A stretch of DNA of 64,000 bases, taken from positions 310,001 through 374,000 of the forward strand of contig NZ_JBIEKE010000003.1 in NCBI RefSeq assembly GCF_043497005.1, written 5' to 3'. Position numbers and translations under genes: made by a program. Below are positions 42,868 through 51,432 of the stretch, piece after piece. Each line of letters opens with the position of its first letter. Position 1 is the first letter of the stretch. This stretch comes from Halobacillus_A sp043497005. Its GTDB lineage: Bacteria; Bacillota; Bacilli; Bacillales; Halobacillaceae. The notes beneath the pieces were generated by a model that saw only the letters and a list, made by a program, of their open reading frames with translations, was not told the DNA's origin and did no database searches.

Positions 42868-42878
42868 AAACGATCCTC

Positions 42879-43250
42879 TTACCGAATGGTGTTCAAGGAT
42901 AAAATAAACCAAGTAAAGTAGGAGGCAAGACCAATTAAAAGAATCTTAACAAAAAATAAAGGAACGACAAACAACGCTGAATAAAGAATGGAAACCCATA
43001 AAACCGTAACGCCGACAATCTTCGCTTTAAGAGGAATGCCACGGTGTTTGCGATAATTTTTAATATAGTGACCAAAATATTTATTCTCAAGCAGCCACCA
43101 ATACATGCGGTCCGAACTGCGGAAAAAGCATGCCGCAGCCAAAAGCAATAAAGGCGTGGTTGGAATTAACGGCAGTACGATGCCAAGAATACCAATGGCT
43201 AAGGACACCCAGCCGGAAATAAGAAGGAGTACTTTTTTTACATTCTTCAT
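42879..43250 (-). CDS. YbaN/DUF454 small membrane protein
   Basis: 123 residues. The family pattern is clear: LGIVLPLIPTTPLLLLAAACFFRSSDRMYWWLLENKYFGHYI at roughly 21-62 (given as landmark), followed by the GIPLKAKIVGVTVLW region. Three to four hydrophobic segments. The function is unknown. ATG follows GAGG. Single gene with its own terminator, divergent from the DUF4317 gene. Confidence 0.87.
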   Translation of the reverse strand: MKNVKKVLLLISGWVSLAIGILGIVLPLIPTTPLLLLAAACFFRSSDRMYWWLLENKYFGHYIKNYRKHRGIPLKAKIVGVTVLWVSILYSALFVVPLFFVKILLIGLASYFTWFILSLNTIR

Positions 43251-43423
43251 ATTAAAATTACCTCACTACACTGAATTCACTTCCTACCTTACCATATTAG
43301 AAGTTTCAAAGTGTAAACGAATCCCTCTTATACAGTCGTGAATATGATTTATTTATCCATATGATAAAATAGAAACACCTCTCATGGAGAGAACAACGAG
43401 GAAAATTTAGGAGTGGACAATGA

Positions 43424-44590
43424 ATGGATAAAAAAGACATAGCCGGCATACGCAGGCAGCTTAAAGTGGAGAACGACTTATTGAAGATCACCGACATCTT
43501 TAACGTATATATCATGAAGGAAACGACGGACATTTATCACCACCAGAGCCAGCCGTTCGAGATGCTGGATACCGATCAACAGGAACTGTTCATGAATAAC
43601 TTTAAAAAAGTACTGTCCGGCCAGCTGGATGAAAAATTATTTGAACTGAAATTTCAGCGCGATGCTGAGAACAGCAGTCAATTTATTTTACATAAAGGGT
43701 TATTAAGCAGCGAAGTCGAGGATTGGAAGGAACAAATGCTGCACATGACTGAGAAAATGATTAACGACCACCCATACGAAAAGGATGTCGTCATCACGTT
43801 CATTCGTGCGGAATACTTAAAACCTATGAAAAGCCGCAACGATGAAACAGAGGAAAGTGAACGGGATGCTGTTTACTCCAATCCCTTTATTCTTTGCAGC
43901 ATCAATAAAACGGAAGAGCCCAAAAAAGAAATCCAGTTCGACTATGTGGAAAAAGAATTTAAATACAAGATTGAAGTGGATCCAATCATTGATTTAAAAA
44001 ACCCGATGAGTGGTTTTCTTTTTCCTACCATTACCGATGGAGCTTCAGACGTAAATCATGTGTTATATGCGGCAGGGAAAGCCAACGAACCTGATTATCG
44101 TTTTATCGAAGAGGTACTAAACGGCGAAGAGATCATGACGGCAAAGGAAGACAAAGCTGTTTTCGAGGAAGTCATTAAGGATGTCGTAGGAGATCAGCTT
44201 AATCCCTCCACCCTCGCCACCGTCTATGGAGAAATTAACCGTGTTGTTGAGGAAAATGAAGAAGAGGAGGCACCAAAGCTGGATTATAAGGACGTCGAAC
44301 GTGTGCTGACACAAAGCGGCGAGCAAGTAGAGTCAGAAAAAATTAAAACTGCTTTCCAACGAGTGACCGATGACGAAGGGTATGAGCTGAAAGCAAGCAG
44401 CATCGTGCCGAAGTACAAATCAAAATCTATTAAAATTAATACAAAGATTGCTAACATCTCCATCAGCCCGCAGGATCTGGAATATGTAAGACAAGTTAAT
44501 TATAAAGGGAAACGCTGCATTATGATTGAAATTGAAGAAGACGCTGAAATTGATGGATTTAAGATGCTGCCTGAAGCGTTCGGTGAATGA
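43424..44590 (+). CDS. DUF4317 domain protein
   Basis: 388 residues, soluble and acidic. The start MDKKDIAGIRRQLKVEND and the DLLKITDIFNVYIMK stretch are typical of DUF4317, a family common in Firmicutes and of unknown function. Residues about 135-190 and 260-300 are strongly acidic. A late segment (ASSIVPKYKSKSIKI and VRQVNYKGKRCIMIEIEED) is strand-rich. ATG follows AGGAG. No partner gene is adjacent and a terminator follows. Confidence 0.82.
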   Translation: MDKKDIAGIRRQLKVENDLLKITDIFNVYIMKETTDIYHHQSQPFEMLDTDQQELFMNNFKKVLSGQLDEKLFELKFQRDAENSSQFILHKGLLSSEVEDWKEQMLHMTEKMINDHPYEKDVVITFIRAEYLKPMKSRNDETEESERDAVYSNPFILCSINKTEEPKKEIQFDYVEKEFKYKIEVDPIIDLKNPMSGFLFPTITDGASDVNHVLYAAGKANEPDYRFIEEVLNGEEIMTAKEDKAVFEEVIKDVVGDQLNPSTLATVYGEINRVVEENEEEEAPKLDYKDVERVLTQSGEQVESEKIKTAFQRVTDDEGYELKASSIVPKYKSKSIKINTKIANISISPQDLEYVRQVNYKGKRCIMIEIEEDAEIDGFKMLPEAFGE

Positions 44591-44634
44591 TTTTTGAGGA
44601 ACCAGAACAGGCTGGACCAAAACTGAATAAATCC

Positions 44635-44682
44635 TAAAATAATCCGAACGATTCTCTAAAAATCAGTTCGGATTATTTATGT
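44635..44682 (+). terminator. Terminator of the DUF4317 gene
   Basis: AATAATCCGAAC and GTTCGGATTATT form a 12-base stem around a 16-base loop. Confidence 0.8.
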
Positions 44683-45051
44683 TAAAGCGAATTTCTATCT
44701 CGCTCCGTAAAATACTTCGCTTTCCTAGGAACATTTCTTCCCCGCCATCCTCACCCTCACCGTTTTAATCCAAAAAATAAAACTAGTATATTTTAGATTA
44801 TAAAAACTCTCTCCTTCACCAATTTATCAGCAACCCTTCATCCTCCAGCAATTTGGAAACCATTCTTTAAAACCGATAAAATATACTATAAATTCAGTAT
44901 TTTTGTTAAACTAATAGATAGACACCCATCATTTCTGCCACAACAACTTTCATACCTCTTAGAAGTTCATGCAAATCTATCATTTTCTCTACTGCCTAAT
45001 TGAAAATAATTTCAAGAAACTGAGTATCTTGCTTTCAATTTAATTGCTTAT
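44683..45051. other. Gap upstream of katG
   Basis: AT-rich DNA without ORF. It should hold upstream promoter elements of katG. Nothing else recognised. Confidence 0.35.
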
Positions 45052-45066
45052 TTATTATAATTATAA
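45052..45066. promoter_or_regulatory. PerR box upstream of katG
   Basis: TTATTATAATTATAA matches the PerR operator TTATAATNATTATAA at 13 of 14 fixed positions. It overlaps TATAAT (45056-45061), a probable -10, so repression by PerR and induction by peroxide are expected. Confidence 0.8.
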
Positions 45067-45117
45067 TCTGAGATCGATTATTATTTTATTTTTCACATAA
45101 AGAAAGGGGAATGAAAC

Positions 45118-47355
45118 ATGGACAAGAATGAAATGCATGAAAGCCAAGCTGGAAAGTGCCCTGTATCACACGGAAAAACAGAGGAAGAAAATGCAATCAC
45201 CACTTCGAAAGTTGGTACAACCAATAAAGACTGGTGGCCTAACCAACTGAATCTGCATATTTTACATCAGCATGATAAGAAAACGAACCCAATGGGTGAA
45301 GACTTTAATTATGAAGAAGAATTTAAAAAGCTGGACTATTACGAACTGAAGCAGGACCTTCATGACTTAATGACGACGAGTCAGGACTGGTGGCCGGCAG
45401 ACTATGGACACTACGGCCCGCTCTTTATCCGAATGTCCTGGCACGCAGCCGGGACTTATCGTACAGGCGATGGCCGCGGAGGCGGAGCAACTGGTACACA
45501 GCGTTTCGCACCACTAAACAGCTGGCCGGATAACGCGAACCTTGATAAAGCACGTCGTCTGTTGTGGCCGATTAAGCAAAAGTACGGAAACAAGATTTCC
45601 TGGGCTGACTTGCTTGTACTAACAGGAAATGTAGCACTTGAATCCATGGGCTTAAAAACTTTTGGTTTTGCCGGAGGACGCGAAGACGTCTGGCATCCTG
45701 AAGAAGATGTCTATTGGGGAACAGAAAAAGAGTGGCTTGAGGACAACCGTTACTCAGGTGACCGCGAGCTGGAAAGTCCGCTCGCTGCCGTACAGATGGG
45801 TCTAATCTATGTAAACCCTGAAGGTCCAAACGGTAACCCTGATCCACTGGCAAGTGCGCGTGATATCCGCGAAACATTTGGCCGCATGGGAATGAACGAT
45901 GAAGAAACAGTGGCGTTGATTGCCGGCGGTCACACCTTCGGTAAAGCTCACGGGGCCGGTGATCCTGAAAAGGTCGGCGCGGCACCAGAAGCTGCTGATA
46001 TCGAAGAACAAGGCTTAGGCTGGAACAGCACCCACGGAAGTGGTAAAGGCCGTGACACCATTACGAGCGGTGTAGACGGAGCTTGGACAGCGAATCCGAC
46101 CGTATGGGATAACGGGTACTATGATTTGTTATTTGGCTACGAATGGGAACTTACAAAGAGCGCGGCAGGCGCCAATCAGTGGGCTCCGGTAAACCCTAAA
46201 GAAGAAGACCTTGCACCAGATGCAGAAGATCCTTCTGTCCGCGTTCCTACGTTTATGACAACAGCCGATATGGCTTTACGTATGGACCCAGATTATGAAA
46301 AAATTTCACGTCGCTATCACGAAAACCCGGATGAATTCGCAGATGCATTCGCGCGTGCATGGTTTAAGCTGCTTCACCGTGACATGGGTCCTAAATCAAG
46401 ATACCTCGGTCCAGAAGTTCCAGAAGAAGACCTTATCTGGCAGGATCCAATCCCGGAAGTTGACTATGAATTGTCAGATGCTGAAATCTCAGAGCTGAAA
46501 GCGAAGATTCTTAATACAGGATTGTCTGTAAGCGAGCTCGTTACTACAGCATGGGCTTCTGCAAGCACGTACCGCGGCTCCGACATGCGTGGTGGAGCGA
46601 ATGGCGCACGCATTCGCCTGGCTCCTCAAAAGAACTGGGAAGTCAACGAACCTGAAAAGCTTGAAAAAGTACTTTCTGTTTATGAAGACATCCAAAGCCA
46701 GCTTGATAAGAAAGTCAGCATCGCTGATTTAATTGTTCTTGGCGGAAGCGCAGCTGTAGAAAAAGCTGCCAAAGATGCAGGTGTTAATATCACCGTTCCA
46801 TTCGCTCCAGGACGCGGCGATGCAAGTCAAGAAGAGACAGATGTTGAGAGCTTTGAAGTATTAGAGCCGATGGCAGATGGGTTCCGAAATTACGAGAAGA
46901 AAGCCTATACACTAAGCCCAGAGGAATTATTAGTAGACAAAGCTCAGCTGCTTGGCCTTTCTGCTCCGGAAATGACTGCACTGATCGGCGGGATGCGAGT
47001 GCTTGGAACCAACTATAAAGGCACTGATCACGGCGTATTCACCGACCGTACCGGCGAACTTACGAATGACTTCTTCGTCAACCTGCTTGACATGGGCATT
47101 GAATGGAAGCCGTCCGACTACAACCTATACGAAGGACGTGACCGTCAAACAGGCGAACTCGTTCGTACAGCTACACGTGTAGACCTCGTATTCGGTTCAA
47201 ACTCTGTCCTGCGTGCTCTTGCTGAAGTATATGCACAGGATGACAATCAGGAGAAATTCGTGCGTGACTTTGTAAATGCATGGGTTAAAGTGATGAACGC
47301 TGATCGTTTTGATCTTAAACAAAAGAGTGATTTGAGAGTGTCTCACCAGGCATAA
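45118..47355 (+). CDS. katG: Catalase-peroxidase
   Basis: 745 residues, full-length two-domain KatG. The N-terminal haem domain has the distal RMSWHAAGTYR site near 104-114 and the proximal GGHTFGKAHG near 269-278. The Trp of SWHAAG, the Tyr in LIYVNPEGPNG near 230 and a downstream Met would make the family's Met-Tyr-Trp adduct needed for catalase activity. The C-terminal half (about 430-745) repeats the fold without haem. It destroys hydrogen peroxide. ATG follows AAAGGGG; a PerR box lies upstream. Its GC content seems somewhat higher than its flanks. Confidence 0.97.
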   Translation: MDKNEMHESQAGKCPVSHGKTEEENAITTSKVGTTNKDWWPNQLNLHILHQHDKKTNPMGEDFNYEEEFKKLDYYELKQDLHDLMTTSQDWWPADYGHYGPLFIRMSWHAAGTYRTGDGRGGGATGTQRFAPLNSWPDNANLDKARRLLWPIKQKYGNKISWADLLVLTGNVALESMGLKTFGFAGGREDVWHPEEDVYWGTEKEWLEDNRYSGDRELESPLAAVQMGLIYVNPEGPNGNPDPLASARDIRETFGRMGMNDEETVALIAGGHTFGKAHGAGDPEKVGAAPEAADIEEQGLGWNSTHGSGKGRDTITSGVDGAWTANPTVWDNGYYDLLFGYEWELTKSAAGANQWAPVNPKEEDLAPDAEDPSVRVPTFMTTADMALRMDPDYEKISRRYHENPDEFADAFARAWFKLLHRDMGPKSRYLGPEVPEEDLIWQDPIPEVDYELSDAEISELKAKILNTGLSVSELVTTAWASASTYRGSDMRGGANGARIRLAPQKNWEVNEPEKLEKVLSVYEDIQSQLDKKVSIADLIVLGGSAAVEKAAKDAGVNITVPFAPGRGDASQEETDVESFEVLEPMADGFRNYEKKAYTLSPEELLVDKAQLLGLSAPEMTALIGGMRVLGTNYKGTDHGVFTDRTGELTNDFFVNLLDMGIEWKPSDYNLYEGRDRQTGELVRTATRVDLVFGSNSVLRALAEVYAQDDNQEKFVRDFVNAWVKVMNADRFDLKQKSDLRVSHQA

Positions 47356-47364
47356 TAACTAAAA

Positions 47365-47433
47365 ACACCTTACCTGGATGCTTGATTGAAGCGGATTGTC
47401 CGCTTCTGAGGTATCGGGTAAGGTGCTTTTTTA
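47365..47433. terminator. Bidirectional terminator between katG and the RNA methyltransferase gene
   Basis: CACCTTACC (47366-47374) pairs with GGTAAGGTG, with a nested GAAGCGGA/TCCGCTTC stem, a T-run on the plus side and an A-run at the left that gives T on the minus strand. Confidence 0.8.
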
Positions 47434-47469
47434 TGTTGGGATGGAGAATTAAAAAAGTTTTGTAATTCG

Positions 47470-48846
47470 CTATTTTCTTTCCAGCCAAGTCACACACTCC
47501 ACATGACTCGTCTGCGGAAACATATCAACAGGCTGAACTTCTTTCGTCTCATATCCCCCATCTTCTAGTACACGCAGGTCACGTGCGAGAGTCGACGGAT
47601 TACAGGACACATACACGATCCGCTCCGGTCCCATATCCAGCATCGCCTTCAACAGTTCCTCATCGCACCCTTTTCTTGGCGGATCCACAACGATCACATC
47701 CGGCTGAAGGCCCTGGCTGCGCCACCATGGCATGATTTCTTCTGCTTGTCCGACGTAAAAATCGGCATTGTCCATTTTATTTAAACGGGCATTTTTCTTT
47801 GCATCCGTTACGGCTTCAGGAACAATTTCTACACCGTACACTTTCTTCGCTTTTTGCGCTAAGAACAACGAAATCGTGCCAATGCCGCAGTAAGCGTCGA
47901 TGACGGTTTCTCCTCCGCGCAAATCTGCGTATTCAAGAGCCTGATCGTAAAGTTTTTTCGTCTGGGTCGGATTGACCTGATAAAAAGACTTTGGCGAGAT
48001 CATAAACTTCACGTCGCCGATGGTGTCGTAAATGTATTCATCACCCCACAGGACTTTTGTTTCTTTTCCTAAAATGACATTGGTGCGACCGCTATTTATG
48101 TTATGAACGATCGACTTCACATTTGGAAAAGCGTCACGAATTTCATCGATGAGCTTCTCGTGATGAGGTAGTTTTTTAGTACGAGTAACGAGTACGACCA
48201 TAATATCTTTCGTCGTTTGCCCGGTGCGCACCATAATATGACGCAGTACGCCGCGATGGTTTTCTTCATCATACGCATCGATTCCAAGGCGGCTTGCGAT
48301 GCGGCGGACCGTCTCTACCATACGGTCGTTCATTTCGTCTTGAATTAAACATGTATCCATATCAATAATGTTGTGGCTCCGCTTTTGATAAAATCCCGTC
48401 ATCAGCTGTCCGTCTTCTTTTTGCCCGACGGGAATTTGGACTTTGTTACGGTAGCGCCATGGGTCGGCCATCCCGATCGTTTTATGAACGGGAACGTGAT
48501 CCAGGTGTGCGACTTTCTTCATCGCATTTTTCACTTGATTGTACTTCATTTCAAGCTGCATGCTGTAACTCATGTGCTGAAGCTGACATCCGCCGCACTG
48601 ATAATAAACGTCACACGGCGGCTCGACTCGTTCGTCGCTTGACTCTTCCACTTCCAGCAGTTTACCGAAGCCGAAATTCTTTTTCACTTTCACCACTTTG
48701 ACCTGCGCCTTCTCTCCAGGCAGGCCGTATGGTACGAACAAAGGATAACCATCCACTTTGCCAACGCCATTTCCTTCATGGGTTAAATCTTCAAATATTA
48801 ATTCGAGCGTTTGATTTTTTTGTACAGGCGGCTTTGGTTTTGCCAT
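47470..48846 (-). CDS. rlmD: 23S rRNA (uracil-5-)-methyltransferase, RlmD/RlmCD type
   Basis: 458 residues. An N-terminal TRAM domain (about 8-65) is followed by the iron-sulfur cysteines of CDVYYQCGGCQLQH near 78-91 with a fourth in MDTCLIQ. The Rossmann methyltransferase domain has YCGIGTISLFLA near 304 and VVDPPRKGCDEEL near 371; YVSCNPSTLARDL near 400 contains the catalytic cysteine. It methylates uracil C5 of 23S rRNA with SAM; in B. subtilis the orthologue YefA (RlmCD) modifies two sites. ATG follows AAGGAC. Neighbouring dagK is conserved in Bacillaceae. Confidence 0.92.
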   Translation of the reverse strand: MAKPKPPVQKNQTLELIFEDLTHEGNGVGKVDGYPLFVPYGLPGEKAQVKVVKVKKNFGFGKLLEVEESSDERVEPPCDVYYQCGGCQLQHMSYSMQLEMKYNQVKNAMKKVAHLDHVPVHKTIGMADPWRYRNKVQIPVGQKEDGQLMTGFYQKRSHNIIDMDTCLIQDEMNDRMVETVRRIASRLGIDAYDEENHRGVLRHIMVRTGQTTKDIMVVLVTRTKKLPHHEKLIDEIRDAFPNVKSIVHNINSGRTNVILGKETKVLWGDEYIYDTIGDVKFMISPKSFYQVNPTQTKKLYDQALEYADLRGGETVIDAYCGIGTISLFLAQKAKKVYGVEIVPEAVTDAKKNARLNKMDNADFYVGQAEEIMPWWRSQGLQPDVIVVDPPRKGCDEELLKAMLDMGPERIVYVSCNPSTLARDLRVLEDGGYETKEVQPVDMFPQTSHVECVTWLERK

Positions 48847-48893
48847 TCAGTATCCGTCCTTTTCATTTCGTAGCTGGGTAGTTTCTATTATAA

Positions 48894-48929
48894 CAAAAAC
48901 GCTACCGTCATTAGAACGGCAGCGTTTAC
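48894..48929 (-). terminator. Terminator of dagK
   Basis: AACGCTACCGT pairs imperfectly with ACGGCAGCGTT, with T-run on the minus strand. Confidence 0.75.
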
Positions 48930-48931
48930 GA

Positions 48932-49849
48932 TTACCAATTATCTTCTGGATTTGATGAAAATTTATCCTCAGGAACGAAAAATTCCATATGGCGGTATAA
49001 GTTGACGAACTCTCCAGGGAGTAACCCGCCAAACTCTCCATCAATGTTTAACTGCATTTTTTCCTCAGTATGAACCTTCACACGGCTCGCTGTCGTATGA
49101 ATAAATTTTGGATGGTTCAAATGGTTTCCTTGGATGGCCAGAGTAGCTAAACGAACGAATTCGGCAATGTTCATTTTTTCAATGATCATGAGATCAAAAA
49201 CACCGTCATCCATTTTCGCTCCGGGTGCCAGCCTTTCCAGTCCGCCTACAGAATTCGTATTGGACACGAGAAACAGCATGACCTCACCTTCAAATACCCG
49301 TCCATCATACTCCATTTCAACATACGTCGGCCTTAAAGAAGGAAGCATTTCAATGCCTTTTAGATAATAGGCGAGCTGCCCAATCATCGTTTTCAGCTTG
49401 CTTGGCACTTCATAAGAAATTTCGGTAATTTTACCGCCGCCGGCTATGTTCATAAAATAATGATCATTTACGCGCCCAATATCTAAAGGCGTCGAATAAT
49501 CTTCTAAAATAACATCTACTGCTTTATGAATATTTCTCGGCACGCAAAGAGCGCGCGCAAAATCATTTGTTGTTCCGACGGGAATAATACCGAGCTTCGG
49601 TCTGAATTCCTGCTCTGCTATTCCATTAATGACTTCATTAATTGTTCCATCTCCGCCTGCAGCTACTACGACATCAAATTTACGCTCCACGGCAATTTGC
49701 GCCGCTTCTGTCGCGTCGCCTGCACAAGTTGTGGCATGAGCTGATGTCTCATAGCCAGCTTGTTCAAAGCGCTGCAAAATATCGGGAAGAACTTTCCTTA
49801 TAATCTCTCTTCCAGAGGTCGGATTATAAATAATACGGGCACGCTGCAT
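48932..49849 (-). CDS. dagK: Diacylglycerol kinase, DagK/DgkB type
   Basis: 305 residues. It has the DAGK catalytic pattern: RIIYNPTSGRE near 5-15, VVVAAGGDGTINEVINGIA near 60-78 and GIIPVGTTNDFARAL near 88-102. It phosphorylates diacylglycerol, recycling it from lipoteichoic acid synthesis into phospholipid. ATG follows GGGG. The order dagK between rlmD and gatB matches other Bacillaceae. Confidence 0.93.
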   Translation of the reverse strand: MQRARIIYNPTSGREIIRKVLPDILQRFEQAGYETSAHATTCAGDATEAAQIAVERKFDVVVAAGGDGTINEVINGIAEQEFRPKLGIIPVGTTNDFARALCVPRNIHKAVDVILEDYSTPLDIGRVNDHYFMNIAGGGKITEISYEVPSKLKTMIGQLAYYLKGIEMLPSLRPTYVEMEYDGRVFEGEVMLFLVSNTNSVGGLERLAPGAKMDDGVFDLMIIEKMNIAEFVRLATLAIQGNHLNHPKFIHTTASRVKVHTEEKMQLNIDGEFGGLLPGEFVNLYRHMEFFVPEDKFSSNPEDNW

Positions 49850-49929
49850 AGTATGACCCCCTCATCCATCATGCTCCAAATAACATCATAGCTCTTTTTC
49901 CGTCATTTGCAAACATTTTTGTACTCCAC

Positions 49930-49963
49930 GTATAAAAGCACGCACGATGAGTGCGTGCTCTCA
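49930..49963 (-). terminator. Terminator of the gatCAB operon
   Basis: AGCACGCAC and GTGCGTGCT form a perfect stem with a T-run on the minus strand downstream of gatB. Confidence 0.82.
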
Positions 49964-50001
49964 TTGTGGTCGGAAAGGGCCGCACCCTTGCCGCTTAAAA
50001 T

Positions 50002-51432
50002 TTAACGCTTATCTATTTCTTCTAAAAGAATTTTGTTAACCATTGGCGGGTTGGCCTGGCCTTTTGTCTGCTTCATCACCTGGCCGACTAAGAAGCCAAT
50101 AGCCTTATCTTTTCCATTTTTATAATCTTCAATCGACTGCTGGTTGTTATCAAGGATTCCTGTGATAATTTCACGCAGCTGGCCTTCGTCAGAAATCTGC
50201 ACAAGGCCTTTGTCTTTTACGATCTTCTCTGGATCGCCGCCTTTTTCCACAAGGTCTCCGAAGACCTTCTTCGCGATCTTAGAAGAAATGGTGCCATCTT
50301 CAATCAGTTTCGTCAGCTTCGCCAAACCTGCAGGGGTTAAGGCAAGGTCGCTGAACTCTTTATCGTGCTTGTTCATATAAGCCGATACTTCACCCATTAA
50401 CCAGTTTGACGCCTGCTTTACGTCTCCGCCTGCTTCAATCGTTTCTTCGAAGAAATCGGACATTTCTTTGTTGTTCGTTAACACCATCGCGTCATAAGCC
50501 GGAAGCTTTAATTCTTCAATGTAACGTTTCTTACGAGCATCGGGAAGTTCAGGGATCTGGCTGAAGATCCGATCTTTCCACGCTTCATCGATGTGAAGAG
50601 GAACTAAATCCGGTTCTGGGAAGTAACGGTAATCGTCTGATCCCTCTTTCACACGCATTAAGATTGTTTCCTTAGTCTGCTCATCATAACGGCGTGTTTC
50701 CTGAAGAATCTCTCCACCGGATAGAAGGACTTTTTCCTGACGCTTTTCTTCAAACTCTAATCCTTTTTGAACAAAAGAAAAGGAGTTTAAGTTTTTAAGT
50801 TCGGTCTTTGTCCCAAATTCTTCCTGACCGATTGGACGGATGGAAAGGTTCGCGTCACAACGCAGTGATCCTTCTTCCATCTTACAATCCGAAACGCCTG
50901 TATATTGAATGATATTTTTCAGCGCTTCTAAATAAGCATATGCTTCTTTCGGTGAACGAATGTCTGGCTCGGACACAATTTCTACCAGCGGCGTTCCTTG
51001 ACGGTTATAGTCCACAAGAGAATAGCCATCATCACTGTGTGTCAGCTTTCCAGCATCCTCCTCCATGTGCAGGCGGGTAATGCCGATCCGCTTTTTCACC
51101 CCATCGACTTCAATATCGATGTAGCCATTTTCTCCGATTGGTTTATCAAACTGGGAAATTTGATATGCCTTCGGGTTGTCTGGATAGAAATAGTTCTTAC
51201 GGTCGAACTTCGTATCCGTTGCGATCTCACAATTCAACGCCATAGAAGCCTTCATCGCGTAATTTACGGCTTCTTCGTTGAGAACAGGAAGTACTCCCGG
51301 GTAGCCGAGGTCGATCGGGTTAACGTTTGTATTCGGTGAATCTCCAAACATGTTTGGAGAAGGGCTGAAAATTTTAGATGCTGTTTTTAATTCTACGTGG
51401 ACTTCAAGTCCAATCACTGTTTCAAAATTCAT
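50002..51432 (-). CDS. gatB: Asp-tRNA(Asn)/Glu-tRNA(Gln) amidotransferase subunit B
   Basis: 476 residues, complete. It starts NFETVIGLEVHVELKTASKIFSP-like (residues 2-24 as landmark) and has the conserved FDRKNYFYPDNPKAYQISQ near 79-97; the C-terminal YqeY-like tail domain (about 330-476) binds tRNA. GatB phosphorylates the misacylated Glu or Asp of the tRNA and passes it ammonia from GatA. The ATG overlaps the gatA stop by one base and lies behind GGAGGTG. Confidence 0.97.
   Translation of the reverse strand: MNFETVIGLEVHVELKTASKIFSPSPNMFGDSPNTNVNPIDLGYPGVLPVLNEEAVNYAMKASMALNCEIATDTKFDRKNYFYPDNPKAYQISQFDKPIGENGYIDIEVDGVKKRIGITRLHMEEDAGKLTHSDDGYSLVDYNRQGTPLVEIVSEPDIRSPKEAYAYLEALKNIIQYTGVSDCKMEEGSLRCDANLSIRPIGQEEFGTKTELKNLNSFSFVQKGLEFEEKRQEKVLLSGGEILQETRRYDEQTKETILMRVKEGSDDYRYFPEPDLVPLHIDEAWKDRIFSQIPELPDARKKRYIEELKLPAYDAMVLTNNKEMSDFFEETIEAGGDVKQASNWLMGEVSAYMNKHDKEFSDLALTPAGLAKLTKLIEDGTISSKIAKKVFGDLVEKGGDPEKIVKDKGLVQISDEGQLREIITGILDNNQQSIEDYKNGKDKAIGFLVGQVMKQTKGQANPPMVNKILLEEIDKR

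Larger units (their letters stand above)
42470..42878. other. 409-base non-coding gap with serial hairpins
   Basis: It contains four hairpins: AGGGAC/GTCCCT (42478-42501), a stem at 42697-42745 (CGTCC...GGGACG), a terminator at 42766-42805 and the terminator at 42839-42867 belonging to the gene on the right. The middle 200 bases are unassigned. Confidence 0.5.
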
